Positions 35,448 through 46,340 of a DNA stretch of 64,000 nucleotides are shown piece by piece; position 1 is the first letter of the stretch; the number at the start of each line of letters is the position of its first letter. This stretch comes from Cornus controversa (lineage: Eukaryota > Streptophyta > Magnoliopsida > Cornales > Cornaceae), in the NCBI GenBank assembly GCA_026545225.1, contig CM048850.1, positions 6,741,001-6,805,000 of the forward strand, given 5' to 3'. The notes beneath the pieces were generated by a model, which was given only the letters and a program-made list of their open reading frames with translations, searched no databases and had not been told where the DNA came from. The position numbers were made by a program, and so were the translations under genes.

Positions 35448-38400
35448 TTGGTAGACAGTGCCACGACACATACTATCTTGAGAGATAGAAAATATTTTTC
35501 CTGTATAACATTAGCTGAAGCTAATGTTAATACCATATCAGGTTCCATAGACCTGATTGATGGTTCTGGAAGGGCTAATATTGTGTTACCATGTGGAACA
35601 CAATTGCATATTGATGATGCTCTCTACTCAACCAGATTCAAGAGAAATCTGGTGAGTTTTAAAGATATACGTCATAACGGATATCATATTGAGATAATAA
35701 ATCAAGGGAGTATGAAATATCTATGCATTACATTAACTATTTCATGTCGGAAGCATGTTTTAGAAAACCTCCCTACTTTCTCTTCTAGGTTATATTTTAT
35801 GAAAATAAGAGCAATTGAATCACATGTAGCGATGCACCAGAAATGCTCTGACCCAAAGAATTTTATATTATGGCATAATCGCCTTGGTCATCCTAGGTTA
35901 ACAATGATACGCCGAATTATTGAAAATTCAAATGGGCATCCATTAAAGAATCAAAGAATTCTTTTAACAAGTGATTATACATGCACTGCATGCTCAAAAG
36001 GAAAGTTGATTGTGAGGCCATCTCCTTCAAAAGTTGTTGTTGAATCTCCTGATTTCTTACAAAGGATCCACAGAGATATATGTGGACCTATTCACCCATC
36101 ATGTGGACATTTTCGTTATTTTACGGTTTTAATTGATGCCTCAACTAGATGGTCCCATGTCTATTTACTTTCTACTCGAAATGTAGCATTTGCTAGACTT
36201 TTGGCCCAAACAATTCGTTTAAGAGCATAATTCCTGGATTATCCAATCAAGGCAATTCGTCTTGATAATGCCAGAGAATTTACATCTAAAACATTCAATG
36301 ACTATTGCATGTCTATTGACACTGATGTTGAACACCCTGTTGCACACACTCATACTCAAAATGGTCTAGCAGAGTCTTTTATAAAACGTCTTCAATTGAT
36401 TGCCAGACCATTACTTATGAAAACAAAACTCCCTGTGTCAGCCTGGGGACATGCCATATTGCATGCAGCATCATTAGTTCGTATTAGACCAACTGCTTAC
36501 CATAGTTTTTCACCTCTACAACTTCTGGTTGGTCAACAACCAAATATCTCTCATTTACGAGTTTTTGGTTGTTCTGTCTTTGTGCCTATTGCATCACCAC
36601 AACGAACAAAAATGGGCCCTCAACGTAGACTTGGAATTTATGTAGGTTTTGACTCTCCATCTATCATTAGATATCTTGAACCTATGATAGGAGATTTGTT
36701 TAAAGCAAGATTTGTTGATTGTCATTTTGATGAGGTGGTATTCCCACCATTAGGGGGAGAAATGACACAGCCTGAACAACAACATGAGATCACTTGGAAT
36801 GTTACGGCATTATCACATTTTGATCCCCCTACAAGTCAAAGAGAACTTGAAGTTAAGAGAATCATTCATTTGTAAAGTATTGTAAATCAATTGCCAGATG
36901 CATTTACTGATACAAGTAAAGTGATACAATCTCATATCCCTGCTGCCAATTTCCTAGCACGAATAGATGTCCCTGTTGGACAATCTATAAGTATTGCAGT
37001 AGATGCATCTAAAACACGCCTGAAGCGTGCGAGACCCATTGGTGCAAAAGATACTGTTCCTCAAAAAAGGAAAGTACAAGAGAAAGTAGATAAAGAAGAT
37101 GGCACTCCTGAGGAGGCTATACTTACAAAGGGAGCAAAAATAGCCCCTGAAGAAATGATAGCCCTTGATGAGGCACAAAAAGAGGTAGTTATACCTGAAA
37201 ATGATGAGATCTCAATAAATTATGCAAAGAGATGGAATAGAAATGATGTTCTTGTCGATAACATATTCTCTTTTGCAGTTGCTCTTGATATTGCAAAAGA
37301 TAATGAGGATCCAGAATCTCAATACGTTGACGAATGTCGACGCAGAAATGATTAGCCAAAATGGAAAGAGACAATACAGGCAGAATTAACTTCACTGAAA
37401 AAATGTGAAGTATTTGGATCAATAATCCAGACACCTAAAGGTGTTAAGCCTGTAGGGTACATTTGTACGAAAAAGAAATGAGAAAAATGAAATTATGAGA
37501 TACAAAGCCCACTTAGTGGCACAAGGTTTCTCACAAAGGCCTAATATTGATTATGAGGAGACATATTCTCCGGTAATGGATGCAATTACATTCCGATTCC
37601 TACTTAATTTGGCAGTCAAAGAAAGGTTGAATATGCATCTAATGGACGTGATTACAGCATATTTATATGGATCACTTGATAGTGATATTTATATGAAAAT
37701 CTCTGAATGATTTCAAATGCCTGAAGCAATTGTTTCAAAACCACGGTCGATGTATTCAATCAAGTTACAACGATTGTTGTACGGATTAAAGCAGTCTGGA
37801 CGCATGTGGTATAATCGTCTTAGCGAGTACTTAATCAAAGAAGGATATGTAAATAATCCAATCTGTCCATGCGTTTTCATTAAAAAATCAAGATCTGAAT
37901 TTGCAATTATAGCAGTATATGTTGATGATTTAAACCTTGTGGGAACTCCTGATGAGCTCACCGCGACTGCTGATTATTTAAAGAAAGAATTCGAAATGAA
38001 AGAGCTTGGAAAAACGAGATTTTGCCTCGGATTACAAATTGAATATTTACCAAGCGGAATTCTTATCCATCAGTCAACATATACAAAAAAAGTTATTAAG
38101 CGATTTTATATGGATAAAACTCATCCATTAAGTTCTCCAATGATCGTTCGATCGCTTGATGTGAAGAAAGATCCAATTCATCCTCGAGAAGATAATGAAG
38201 AATTGCTTGGTCCGAAAATTCCATATTTGAGTGCTATTGGTGCACTGATGTACTTTACAAATTGCACAAGACCGAACATAGCTTTTCCAGTCAACTTACT
38301 GGCACGGTACAGTTCTGCACCAACCCGCAGACATTGGAATGGTGTCAAGCATATAATGAGATATCTTCGTGGGACCACTGATATGGGATTGTTTTATTCA

Positions 38401-38922
38401 AATAAATCAAAATCCCAGTTAGTTGGATATGCAGATGCAGGTTATCTTTTTGATCCACATAAAGCTCAATCACAAGCAGAATTTGTATTTACTTGTGGTG
38501 ACACTGCTATATCATGGAGATTCATGAAACAGACAATGACAGCAACCTCTTCAAATCATTCTGAAATACTCGCAATTCATGAAGCGAGTCGAGAGTGTGT
38601 TTGGCTAAGATCTATGAGACAACATATTCAAGAAAACTGTGAACTCTCCTCAATAAATAATATCCCAACGATATTATATGAAGATAATGCTGCATGTCTT
38701 GCTCAAATCAAAGGAGGCTATATCAAAGGAGACAGAACCAAGCACATCTCACCAAAATTCTTTTATACTCACGAGTTTCAGAAGAATGGTGATATTGATG
38801 TCCAGCAAATTCGTTCGTGTGATAATTTGGTAGACCTGTTCACTAAACCTCTGCCTACCACGATATTCAAGAAATTGGTTCACAATATTGGGATGCGGCA
38901 CCTCAAAGATTTTTCATGCTAA
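35448..38922 (+). pseudogene. pol pseudogene of the copia element (PR-INT-RT-RH)
   Basis: Protease: VDSATTHTILRDRKYF, D-S-A-T in place of D-S/T-G, as in some copia lineages. Integrase: HNRLGHPRLTM...CTACSKGKL zinc region, then DICGPIHPSCGHFRYFTVLID and RLDNAREFTS, HTQNGLAESFIKRLQ. RT: YKAHLVAQGFSQRPNIDYEETYSPV, LYGLKQSGRMWYNRL, AVYVDDLNLVG. RNase H: SLVGYADAGYLFDP-like text, ILYEDNAACLAQ, TKHISPKFFYTHE. Stops TAA 36228, TAA 36873 and TAG 37353 stand where Gln, Gln and Trp are expected; TGA 37708 replaces Gly. A frameshift lies near 37450. RT-RNase H (37717-38922, 401 residues) is uninterrupted. Confidence 0.92.
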
Positions 38923-39089
38923 TGAGGGGGAGAATCTGTTTGAAAAGGTATTAGCATACTGCACTCTTTTTCCTTCAATCATGTTTTATCCCACTGGATT
39001 TTTCTGACAAGGTTTTAATGAGCCAGTTCTTGTATATGCAATATCATTTTCAGGTGCACAAAAATTTTGTAATCTTTATAGTGTCATGA

Positions 39090-39101
39090 ACCTAAGGGGA
39101 G
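39090..39101 (+). other. Polypurine tract of the copia element
   Basis: ACCTAAGGGGAG ends directly at the 3' LTR start TGTTGAAAG. It would prime plus-strand synthesis. Confidence 0.75.
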
Positions 39102-39372
39102 TGTTGAAAGTGGTCAAGTGGGTTCATCCCACATTAATGCATATATATCTATATGCTGATATTTTGCACCTCCTTCCTCAGCCTATATATATGGGATCAA
39201 ATTTATGTTTTGCTAATCTATCTTTTTGAGAATAAAAAGTATACTGACTTCTCTCATTCTCATTCTCTCTCTCTCTCGGATCTCTCTCTCAATCTCGCCT
39301 TCTCTCTTTCTTCTAAATCTATTGCTCTGTTACTGTTTATATAATATCTTTATCTACTACTATCATACAACA
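39102..39372 (+). repeat. 3' LTR of the copia element
   Basis: 271 bases, TGTTGAAAGTGG to CATACAACA, followed by CTACT. Differs from the 5' LTR mainly by substitutions and an extra CATTCTCT. Confidence 0.95.
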
Positions 39373-39501
39373 CTACTTTGATTTTAGTATTGTTCAAACA
39401 ACATTATCATGATCATTGGTACAGTTACGGCGAAGTCAATGCAGGCTTGGGGTTACGTGCCCCTCTTGTTTTGGTCTGGCTTGGCTTGACTTGGCCCTGC
39501 C

Positions 39502-39551
<50 letters not shown>

Positions 39552-39571
39552 ATTATTTACATATACACACG

Positions 39572-39711
39572 AAAATTTTTACATAATGCTCCCTAAAATT
39601 TTAAATTGCTAAAATTATCCGTTGATTTTTTTTTCTTTTCTTTTTTACTAAATTTCGTTAGAATTTTTGATTTTCTCCTTTTCGTGCTCTGTTATTATTG
39701 GAAATGGATAT
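39572..39711 (+). repeat. ~140-bp dispersed repeat, copy 1
   Basis: Shares ACATAATGCTCCCTAAAATT through GTTATTATTGGAAATGGATA with 46202-46340 in the same orientation, with few substitutions. It encodes nothing obvious. Confidence 0.85.
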
Positions 39712-40301
39712 TTTCCATCCTATTCATTGAATTTGAGGGCGAAGGCCCTCTCATAAGCCCTGTACGTACTTTTATATCTCTTTATTTATAAAACAACCCA
39801 TTTATGAAGAAAAAAGAAAAAAAAAAAGAGTACGTACACACAATGAAGGGGGCCTCTCAAAAACAAAAGGACCAAAGGACTCAGTTCAATATTCACATGA
39901 GGAGCAAATGAAATTCATACATATTAAAAAAAAATTAGTATTTCATTAATCAACAGAACTTATTAGTTTATTAGATTGCTCTTCATTGAGTCATTCAATT
40001 CGTACCTAACGAGCTCGGATTTCTTCTTCACAACTAACTCAATGAGAACGTTCTGTTTGATTTTATTGGTTTTTGATGTAGACATCTTCAGGAAAAAACA
40101 AAAGAAAGAAGTAGTGAAAATCAATGTTTATTGATTTTGATTATATAAAACAAGAAGTGAAGTACTACTCCAGAAATGTAACCAATGCATCGACCAAGAA
40201 GTCCGGCATGGACCATTTTGGAACTGCTAATTTATTTTTTTATTTTTTTGGAAAAATAAAAAATATATTCCTAGTTAGATACATTTTTGGACAATACTCC
40301 G

Positions 40302-40386
40302 GTGGTTAAGTTGGCAGAGCGTCCGACGGTCAAGTTGGTAGAGCGCCTAGTGTGTCCGACGGTCAAGTTGGTAGAGCGCCTAGTGT
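40302..40386 (+). repeat. Tandem tRNA-A-box-like repeat
   Basis: GTCCGACGGTCAAGTTGG followed by TAGAGCGCCTAGTGT occurs twice in tandem (about 40321-40386) after a shorter relative, GGTTAAGTTGGCAGAGCG (40309-40326). The phrase AAGTTGGTAGAGCGCC is like a tRNA D-arm/A box. No B box, T-arm or acceptor stem follows, so it is not a tRNA gene. Confidence 0.6.
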
Positions 40387-40893
40387 GCCCATATTTAATA
40401 ACAATTAATTTTTTAAAAGGAAGAAAAGTATTATTATAAGAGGGACCAACACAATCACCCGAAAAATAACCGAAGTTTCAATAGAAGTGGTTGTGTCTTT
40501 CATATTATATTTAACTCAACGATACATACAAGGAAGTATACATGGAAGTTTCTTATGAACCCCAGATCATGCATTGTCAACATATATTGACCATTTCAAG
40601 GCTTATGAACAATAGAAGAAAAATAATAATAATAAAGCTAGTGATATCCCATTATTCAGTTGTTGAATGAAAATGAGATTTATTTATTTATTTAAGTAAA
40701 CAAATAAAAGTTGTTAGAAGCCTCCAAACAATATTAAACAAATGCTCTACAATTTGAATGGATCACTACATAAATGGTAAGCCTCTTCATTGTAGAGTCA
40801 TTCACCAGTAGTAGTCCATTAATGTATACAGCCTAGAAGTTCCACATACAGATTGTTGAGAGAGTTTCTGGCAGCTTACTACAGTTGCCAAAA

Positions 40894-41670
40894 ATGGCCA
40901 CCTTTTGGCCTTCCATACTATGTGCCTTGGCAATATGTTTGATAGCTACAAATGTAATGGCAGATCATGAGCCTTACATCTATGCATCTCCACCACCACC
41001 GCCTTATGTTTACGAGTCGCCACCGCCGCAGTATCCATCACCCCCACCTCCTTACTATTATAAGTCGCCACCACCCCCATCTCCCTCACCACCACCTCCT
41101 TACTACTATAAGTCACCATCCCCACCGTCAGTACCACCTCCTCCTCCTTACTACTACAAATCACCACCTCCAGCCTCCCCATCACCTCCTCCACCATATA
41201 TCTACAAATCACCCCCACCACCATCTCCTTCACCGCCGCCTCCTTACATCTACAAATCTCCACCACCACCTTCTCCATCACCTCCACCTCCTTATATCTA
41301 CAAATCACCACCACCACCATCTCCTTCACCTCCACCTCCTTATGTCTACAAGTCTCCTCCACCCCCATCTCCCTCACCTCCTCCTCCATATGTCTACAAG
41401 TCCCCTCCTCCTCCATCTCCATCACCTCCACCTCCTTATATATACAAATCGCCCCCACCACCTTCTCCTTCACCACCTCCACCATACTATTACAAGTCTC
41501 CACCACCTCCATCTCCTTCTCCTCCACCTCCTTATGTTTATAAATCTCCCCCACCACCATCACCATCTCCTCCTCCACCCTACTACTACAAATCTCCACC
41601 GCCACCCTCACCACCACCTCCTCATGTATACTATTATAGCTCTCCTCCACCTCCTCCAAGCCCTTACTAA
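40894..41670 (+). CDS. Classical extensin (cell-wall hydroxyproline-rich glycoprotein)
   Basis: 258 residues, no intron in the coding part. Residues 1-23 (MATFWPSILCALAICLIATN then VMA) form a signal peptide; the mature chain starts near DHEPYIYAS. The rest is almost entirely modules of the type SPPPPSPSPPPPYVYK, with 12 YxYK motifs (YYYK, YIYK, YVYK), ending in SSPPPPPSPY. In this family the Ser-Pro(n) blocks are hydroxylated and arabinosylated, and the YxY motifs form isodityrosine cross-links that knit extensin into the primary wall. ATG at 40894 is chosen because the signal peptide follows it; an earlier TTG has no support. Long ORFs in other frames and on the opposite strand are shadows of the low-complexity repeat. 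No stop or frameshift is seen; it is the only intact host gene here. Confidence 0.95.
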   Translation: MATFWPSILCALAICLIATNVMADHEPYIYASPPPPPYVYESPPPQYPSPPPPYYYKSPPPPSPSPPPPYYYKSPSPPSVPPPPPYYYKSPPPASPSPPPPYIYKSPPPPSPSPPPPYIYKSPPPPSPSPPPPYIYKSPPPPSPSPPPPYVYKSPPPPSPSPPPPYVYKSPPPPSPSPPPPYIYKSPPPPSPSPPPPYYYKSPPPPSPSPPPPYVYKSPPPPSPSPPPPYYYKSPPPPSPPPPHVYYYSSPPPPPSPY

Positions 41671-41696
41671 AGAGATCAATATTTTTTTATATTTAT

Positions 41697-41831
41697 GTAA
41701 GTGCTATATATATATATATGATTACTCATTCTCTTGTCCCACCCATACCCCGTCCTCCCCTAAAAAAGGAGGAAACTGTTCATTTACATGTTTTCATCAA
41801 CATTTTCTTACCTACTGTTTTTGCTTTGCAG
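41697..41831 (+). other. Probable intron in the extensin 3' UTR
   Basis: GTAAGTGC at 41697 and TTTGCTTTGCAG ending at 41831 make a 135-base GT-AG intron starting 26 bases after the stop codon, T-rich before the acceptor. A 3' UTR intron is known for some extensin genes, for example in tobacco. Not proven by sequence alone. Confidence 0.6.
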
Positions 41832-42112
41832 GTCCTTGATTAATGAAAAGAAAAACTGGCATGGGAAGAAATTCTACGTCTCCTTGGGATTGTAATGACG
41901 ATATTTTAATTGAAACAAGGCAACTACCAACTGGAGAAATAGGAGTTCGCATGAATATCATGATTTGACATTTGCTTTGAATAATTTTTTTTTTTTTTTA
42001 AGAACAAAAATGGACTATGATATTTGTTTCAGTGAAGTTTTAAATATACTTTGTTTGTTCCCTTTTATATACTATATTGAGTCAATATCTTCTTCGAATG
42101 TTGAAAATTTTG

Positions 42113-42118
42113 AATAAA
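42113..42118 (+). terminator. Candidate poly-A signal of the extensin gene
   Basis: AATAAA about 440 bases after the stop codon, followed by T/G-rich text with TGTATTCC and TTTGTTC. A run of TTGAAT/TTGTTT text lies before it. Plant signals are loose, so the true site may differ. Confidence 0.45.
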
Positions 42119-42268
42119 AATGAACTTGTATTCCAGAAAGTTTGTTCTTCTTCTCCTACCTCTTCTATACATTCACACTGTTGCCTGGCTTTTACCAGCT
42201 GGCAGAGGATATGAATATATAATTAATTAAAGTTTCACCATCTCCAGAAGTTTAAGCTTTCTTAGAAG

Positions 42269-42480
42269 GAGAAATGCTAAACGTCATGAAATAATTTCAT
42301 GAATTTCTATCATGAATGATGTGGCAGGTAACGTGGAGAGTTAATATTGGTAGGATTCAGTCATAATATCATGGGACTATGTGTATGGGGAAATCCCACC
42401 AATACTAACTCTCCACGTTACTTGCCACATCATTCATGATAGAAATTCATGATATAATTTCATGACGTGTAGCATTGCTC
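42269..42480. mobile_element. Mutator-type MITE with 10-bp target duplication
   Basis: 212 bases. The left arm (GAGAAATGCTAAACGTCATG onward) and the reverse complement of the right arm (GAGCAATGCTACACGTCATG onward) match for about 85 bases around a ~45-base centre. Exact direct repeats TTCTTAGAAG flank it (42259-42268, 42481-42490). Long terminal inverted repeats and a 9-11 bp duplication are the pattern of Mutator-like MITEs. It encodes no protein and lies about 600 bases downstream of the extensin stop codon. Confidence 0.88.
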
Positions 42481-42649
42481 TTCTTAGAAGAGCTAGTTTC
42501 TTTAACATGGTAAGAAAGGAAGCAAGTTTTTTAGTACGAATCTCACAACCTAAAAATTATAATTCATGCACGTTTACTTAAGCGTAATATGTAAGGTGCC
42601 GTTAAGAAAGCAAGGTTTAGCAATGGGAATTAAAACTGATAGAGCTAAG

Positions 42650-43978
42650 TTGGGGTGGCAAATTGGGCGGGTTTGGGCCGGGTCAAATATGGGCGGGTTG
42701 AATATGGGTTGGGTCAACCCGTCAACCCATATTTGACCCGACTAGACACTACAGTAGGTAGGCGTCAAACACGAAAATAGAATGCACAAGGTCTATAACC
42801 AAACAAAAAAACTATAATTTGCTAATCATACTGATATTATTTATATGATTTGTTTATTTTTGGGTGTTAGCAAATTTTTTTTATTTTTTTTATCCAAGAG
42901 CTGATTGCGTAAAAGAATATAAGAATTTAATTGCAATCTAGTGTTTAATTACATTTATGAATCTATAGCAAAAGAGAAAAAAGAGTATAGAGTCTCGAGT
43001 AACTTAGTCAGCATAAATTTTCTTTAAAAAACACCAAAACATAAGCAAACAATTATAATAAGTATTTCAATTGAAAAAGTTCTTCAACACTAACTCAATT
43101 ATATCTTCATAATTGAGCAATTTTAAAAATGACCTACCAAATCACAGAAACACATGGAATATAATTAAAATTAAAACATTGAGAAATGTACTCAATCACA
43201 AAAATAGACTCTGTAGATAGAGAAAGGTGACTTTTGAAAATTCAATTATTCTTATTTTTTAATACAAAATGAACTCTGTGCATAGGGGGAGAGAATGTGA
43301 CTTTTGGATGAGTCTGAGTCTTTTAGAACTAATTAATAAAAATAAAAATACCGTTGAGAAAATAAAATATGTGACCTTTCGATGAGTCATTTTTTTTTTG
43401 GAATTAATAAAAAAAATCTAAAGAATGATGAATATATATATATATATATATATATAATGCTCCAATGAAAATTGTTGTTGCACTATAAAGTTTGTGTTTA
43501 AATTATATATTCTTCTTATTTTTAATTAAGAAATTACAATGGTAAAATCCAACAATAATTACTAAAAAGGAAAAATATTATTTTAAAAAAAATTGAATTC
43601 TTACTAAAATACTTTTTTTTTTTAAAAAATATTGTCCAAGTATAGAGAGAGAAAGGGGAAGAGAGAGAGAGGTGGGATCGAAGAGAGAGAAAGGGAAGAG
43701 AGAGAGAGGTGGGATCGAAGAGAGAGAAAGAAAAGAGAGAGAGAGAAGTGAGATCAAAGAGAGAGAGAGGTTGGATAGAAGAGAGAAACTTTAATTCACA
43801 TTTTGTTTTATGGGTGGAAGATGGGTTGAATATGGTACCCATATTCAACCCATCTAACCCGCTAATTAATTGATTTATATTTATCCAACCCGTTTATGAT
43901 CCGTATAAGAAAATAAGTCACCCATATCCATTTTTAACTGGGCGGGTTGGCGGGTTGACACCCAATTTGCCACGCCTA
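42650..43978. mobile_element. Non-autonomous hAT element
   Basis: 1329 bases. Ends TTGGGGTGGCAAATTGGG and, on the other strand, TAGGCGTGGCAAATTGGG are inverted repeats of the plant hAT type (TAGGGGTGGCAA). Flanks GAGCTAAG (42642-42649) and GAGCTAAC (43979-43986) agree at 7 of 8 bases. Subterminal GGCGGGTTG/CAACCCG words crowd both ends, where hAT transposase usually binds. There is no transposase ORF; the interior is AT-rich with a GA-rich tandem array. Confidence 0.88.
43640..43795. repeat. GA-rich ~37-40 bp tandem array in the hAT element
   Basis: Units such as GAGAGAGAGGTGGGATCGAA followed by GAGAGAGAAAGGGAA repeat about four times with decay. It produces the Ser/Leu/Phe-rich minus ORF 43534-43848, which I do not regard as a gene. 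Confidence 0.85.
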
Positions 43979-44600
43979 GAGCTAACTAACCTCAAGTAGA
44001 TTGACAATAGTTCAGGTGTTTTAGTTCACCGAAGAAGGATTTGAGAAAAACTTAGTTTGATTCTAAACTCCATCGGAAATGATAAAAAAAATAATTGACA
44101 TTCTATAAAGGCTCTTTTTGACTTAATAACTCCATGTGTCTCCAAAAATGACTGACTCGAGTGGTTGGGGTTAGGAATCCGGAAACCTTCATAGAAATGG
44201 TCGCTATGATATTCTGATAACCTATATTGATTTCCAATCAAGAAAGTTTGGTTTTGGAAAATTTTAAGGCCAAACAAAACAACAAGTCAATTGAAAAAAA
44301 GAAGAAAGTGAAATAATTGAAGGATGAAATTCAATTTAATGGAAATTGAGGGCACTATTTATGCCTTCTAAATATTAAATAGTGACTTTAAGTTGGAGAT
44401 TAAAAAAAGGTACAAGTGGTAAGGAGTTAGTGAAATTTATATATATATATATAGCCTAGGACTTTAGTGCCAAGTGAGAGTTGCCCAGAGGGAAATTGTA
44501 AAGCTAGTATCCTATATACATGGCTTATCTTCACTGTTTCTTATTATTTACATCTTACAAAAACAAAATTTACATCTTATTTACAAGTATGTCACAATCT
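43979..44600. other. Intergenic, no gene seen
   Basis: AT-rich single-copy-looking DNA with a short (TA)n tract at 44440-44453. ORFs here (44026-44277 minus, 44467-44691 plus) have no recognisable domain. Confidence 0.5.
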
Positions 44601-44931
44601 TTTCACTAAATCTTTTCGGACTCTTTTTCAGAGTTCCGTAATTCCGGTTGACACGAAATTGATTTTGCAGCATGACAAATATTTTATTTAAGTTACCCTC
44701 CAAATTTGGAGTCATTCTCACAATTTGAGATTTTTTGAGCCCGCATCCCTAGGTCAACCGGACCCGAAAAAGTCAACTTTGATTAAACGCTCCAAAAATT
44801 TCTCCAAACCTTAAGTATGCTCTCTAAACATGTATTTCACATTTAAAACACATAAACAATTATTTAAAGCATTAATATCACAATTAAATAAAAATGACGA
44901 GAATCGGACAAAAGCTGTCACGGTTCTTACA
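44600..44931 (-). repeat. Fragment of a Tekay-type LTR (first ~330 bases)
   Basis: Minus strand starts TGTAAGAACCGTGACAGC at 44931 and runs through ACATGTTTAGAGAGCATACT, GGTCCGGTTGACCTAGGG and CAACCGGAATTACGGAACTC, matching the U3 starts at 6654 and 27282. The rest of the LTR is absent. Confidence 0.8.
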
Positions 44932-45330
44932 AAAGTTGCCCGATTATATATTTTGATTTTTATTAAAATAGGTGGGGATTGTCGGAAATATTTTAATAAA
45001 AATATTATTAAATTATATTAATGTTGTTTTAATGTGAATATTATTATACTAATTAAATTATATTTTGGTGGATATTATTTTAATCATAATATTTATAATT
45101 ATTATACCCTTACCATTGCATATTAATTCTATATATATATGCGAAACATCCATTATATGTGTATTTCACTACTTTTCAAGTTTATAGGCAATGGGACACA
45201 TATAGACTTGGAGCTAGTCTTCCTGTGGTTGTGCACATAGAGGAGGCGCTACTGTAAGCTGATTGTGTTGAATCTTGAAGTTGACAAATACTGTTTATAC
45301 TACACAAAGAGGAAGAGTATCATTTTTAGG
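44932..45330 (+). repeat. Probable copia 3' end: PPT plus LTR remnant
   Basis: ATTTTGATTTTTATTAAAAT then AGGTGGGGAT (PPT, 44970-44979) and TGTCGGAAATATTTTAAT (LTR start, 44980). This PPT-LTR junction is common in plant copia elements. A TATA-like CTATATATATATGCG lies at about 45131. The LTR end is not sharply visible. Confidence 0.4.
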
Positions 45331-46201
45331 TCAATGTATTTACACATGCCTCTCCATCAGGCCAAAGAGTTTTTAACTCTATTTTATATATTATTATTTT
45401 AAAGAGTTAATTAAGAAAACTCCCTATACTATTAAAATTAATCATATAACTGACATACCCCCTACAAATTTCAAGCAAAAAGTGGCTACTCTCACACATA
45501 AAACATAAGGAATACTTACGTACAACTGATAACAAACAAGCATTGAATACAAGAAAAAAAGAAAAAGAATCATAAAAGCTGAAAGGAAAGTGTGACTGAA
45601 ATAAATAATAATGTTAAATAAACAAAAAGTGAGTCTAAACGATACAACTTGAAAGTCCCGTAACTCAAGGACCCATTAACCAAAAATCATAAAAGTAAAT
45701 ACTTTATGAACATATCTAAGTTCCTACTTTGAAGTCTGTTAAGGAAAAAATGACGGTCATACTTAATGAACTCCACACTCTAACGTCGAGGTGAAAACTG
45801 CCTCGGACCTAAAATATCAACAAAGTGGGTTAAACCAACGAGCAAGTTCCCTCTACTACCACCCAATCAGAGAACTGGCAAACATGCCCTCTATATGAGG
45901 ACATTCAAACATATAGATACAATTATACCAATTAGTCATTTAATCTCCTGTCTCAAAAATAATTAGAACTATGTTTTAAACCAACCCTTCGATCTATTAT
46001 CACAATAAAGGTAGAACAAATTCCTAAGTTCAAACCATAGGCAATCCTAACATGCCTAAACATACTAAGTTTTCTAATTAGATTCTAGGCAATCCTAACA
46101 TGCCTTCCTCCAAATTTTACAAATGTCTTACTAGGTAATAGGCAACCTAACCTACCTCCACCAATAATCCTTCCACAAAACACCAAAATTAAGTTCCTTT
46201 A
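45331..46201. other. Unresolved repeat debris
   Basis: No coding text. The phrase TAGGCAATCCTAACATGCC occurs twice (about 46036-46056 and 46086-46105) and TAGGCAACCTAACCTACC once, suggesting a decayed LTR on the minus strand, but no boundary or partner is found. Confidence 0.4.
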
Positions 46202-46340
46202 GAATTTTACATAATGCTCCCTAAAATTTTAAATTGCTAAAATTATCTCTTGATTTTTTCTTTCTTTTCTTTTTTACTAAATTCCTTTAGAATTTCTGAT
46301 TTTCTCCTTTTTGTGCTCTGTTATTATTGGAAATGGATAT
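46202..46340 (+). repeat. ~140-bp dispersed repeat, copy 2
   Basis: Matches 39572-39711. It stops exactly where the Tat-3 LTR begins, so the LTR probably inserted at or within its right edge. Confidence 0.8.

Larger units (their letters stand above)
33859..39372 (+). mobile_element. Ty1/copia element, near full length, TSD CTACT
   Basis: LTRs at 33859-34121 and 39102-39372 are about 96% identical by eye (about 11 substitutions and one 8-base indel), flanked by exact CTACT duplications (33854-33858, 39373-39377). Order: PBS, gag, protease, integrase, RT, RNase H, PPT, the copia order. Few lesions: stops at 36228, 36873, 37353 and 37708 and one frameshift between 37355 and 37495. It is the youngest-looking element with both ends in the window. 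Confidence 0.95.
39378..40893. other. Extensin upstream region
   Basis: No coding region. It holds an (AT)n-(T)n tract (39506-39551), the first copy of a ~140-bp dispersed repeat (39572-39711), a tandem duplication with tRNA A-box-like text (40302-40386) and AT-rich DNA that presumably includes the extensin promoter. A weak TATA-like word ACATAAATGG lies at about 40768-40777. Confidence 0.6.

Noticed and set aside
40302-40386. tRNA gene
   Set aside because: Only A-box-like text is present; no anticodon arm, T-arm or acceptor stem can be formed.
40946-41839. Long minus-strand ORF (237 residues) and second plus-strand ORF (290 residues) over the extensin gene
   Set aside because: Both are low-complexity shadows of the proline codon repeats; the extensin frame has a signal peptide and correct motif spacing.
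44026-44691. Host gene candidates (83-residue minus, 74-residue plus)
   Set aside because: No domain, no codon pattern, and the plus ORF overlaps an LTR fragment.
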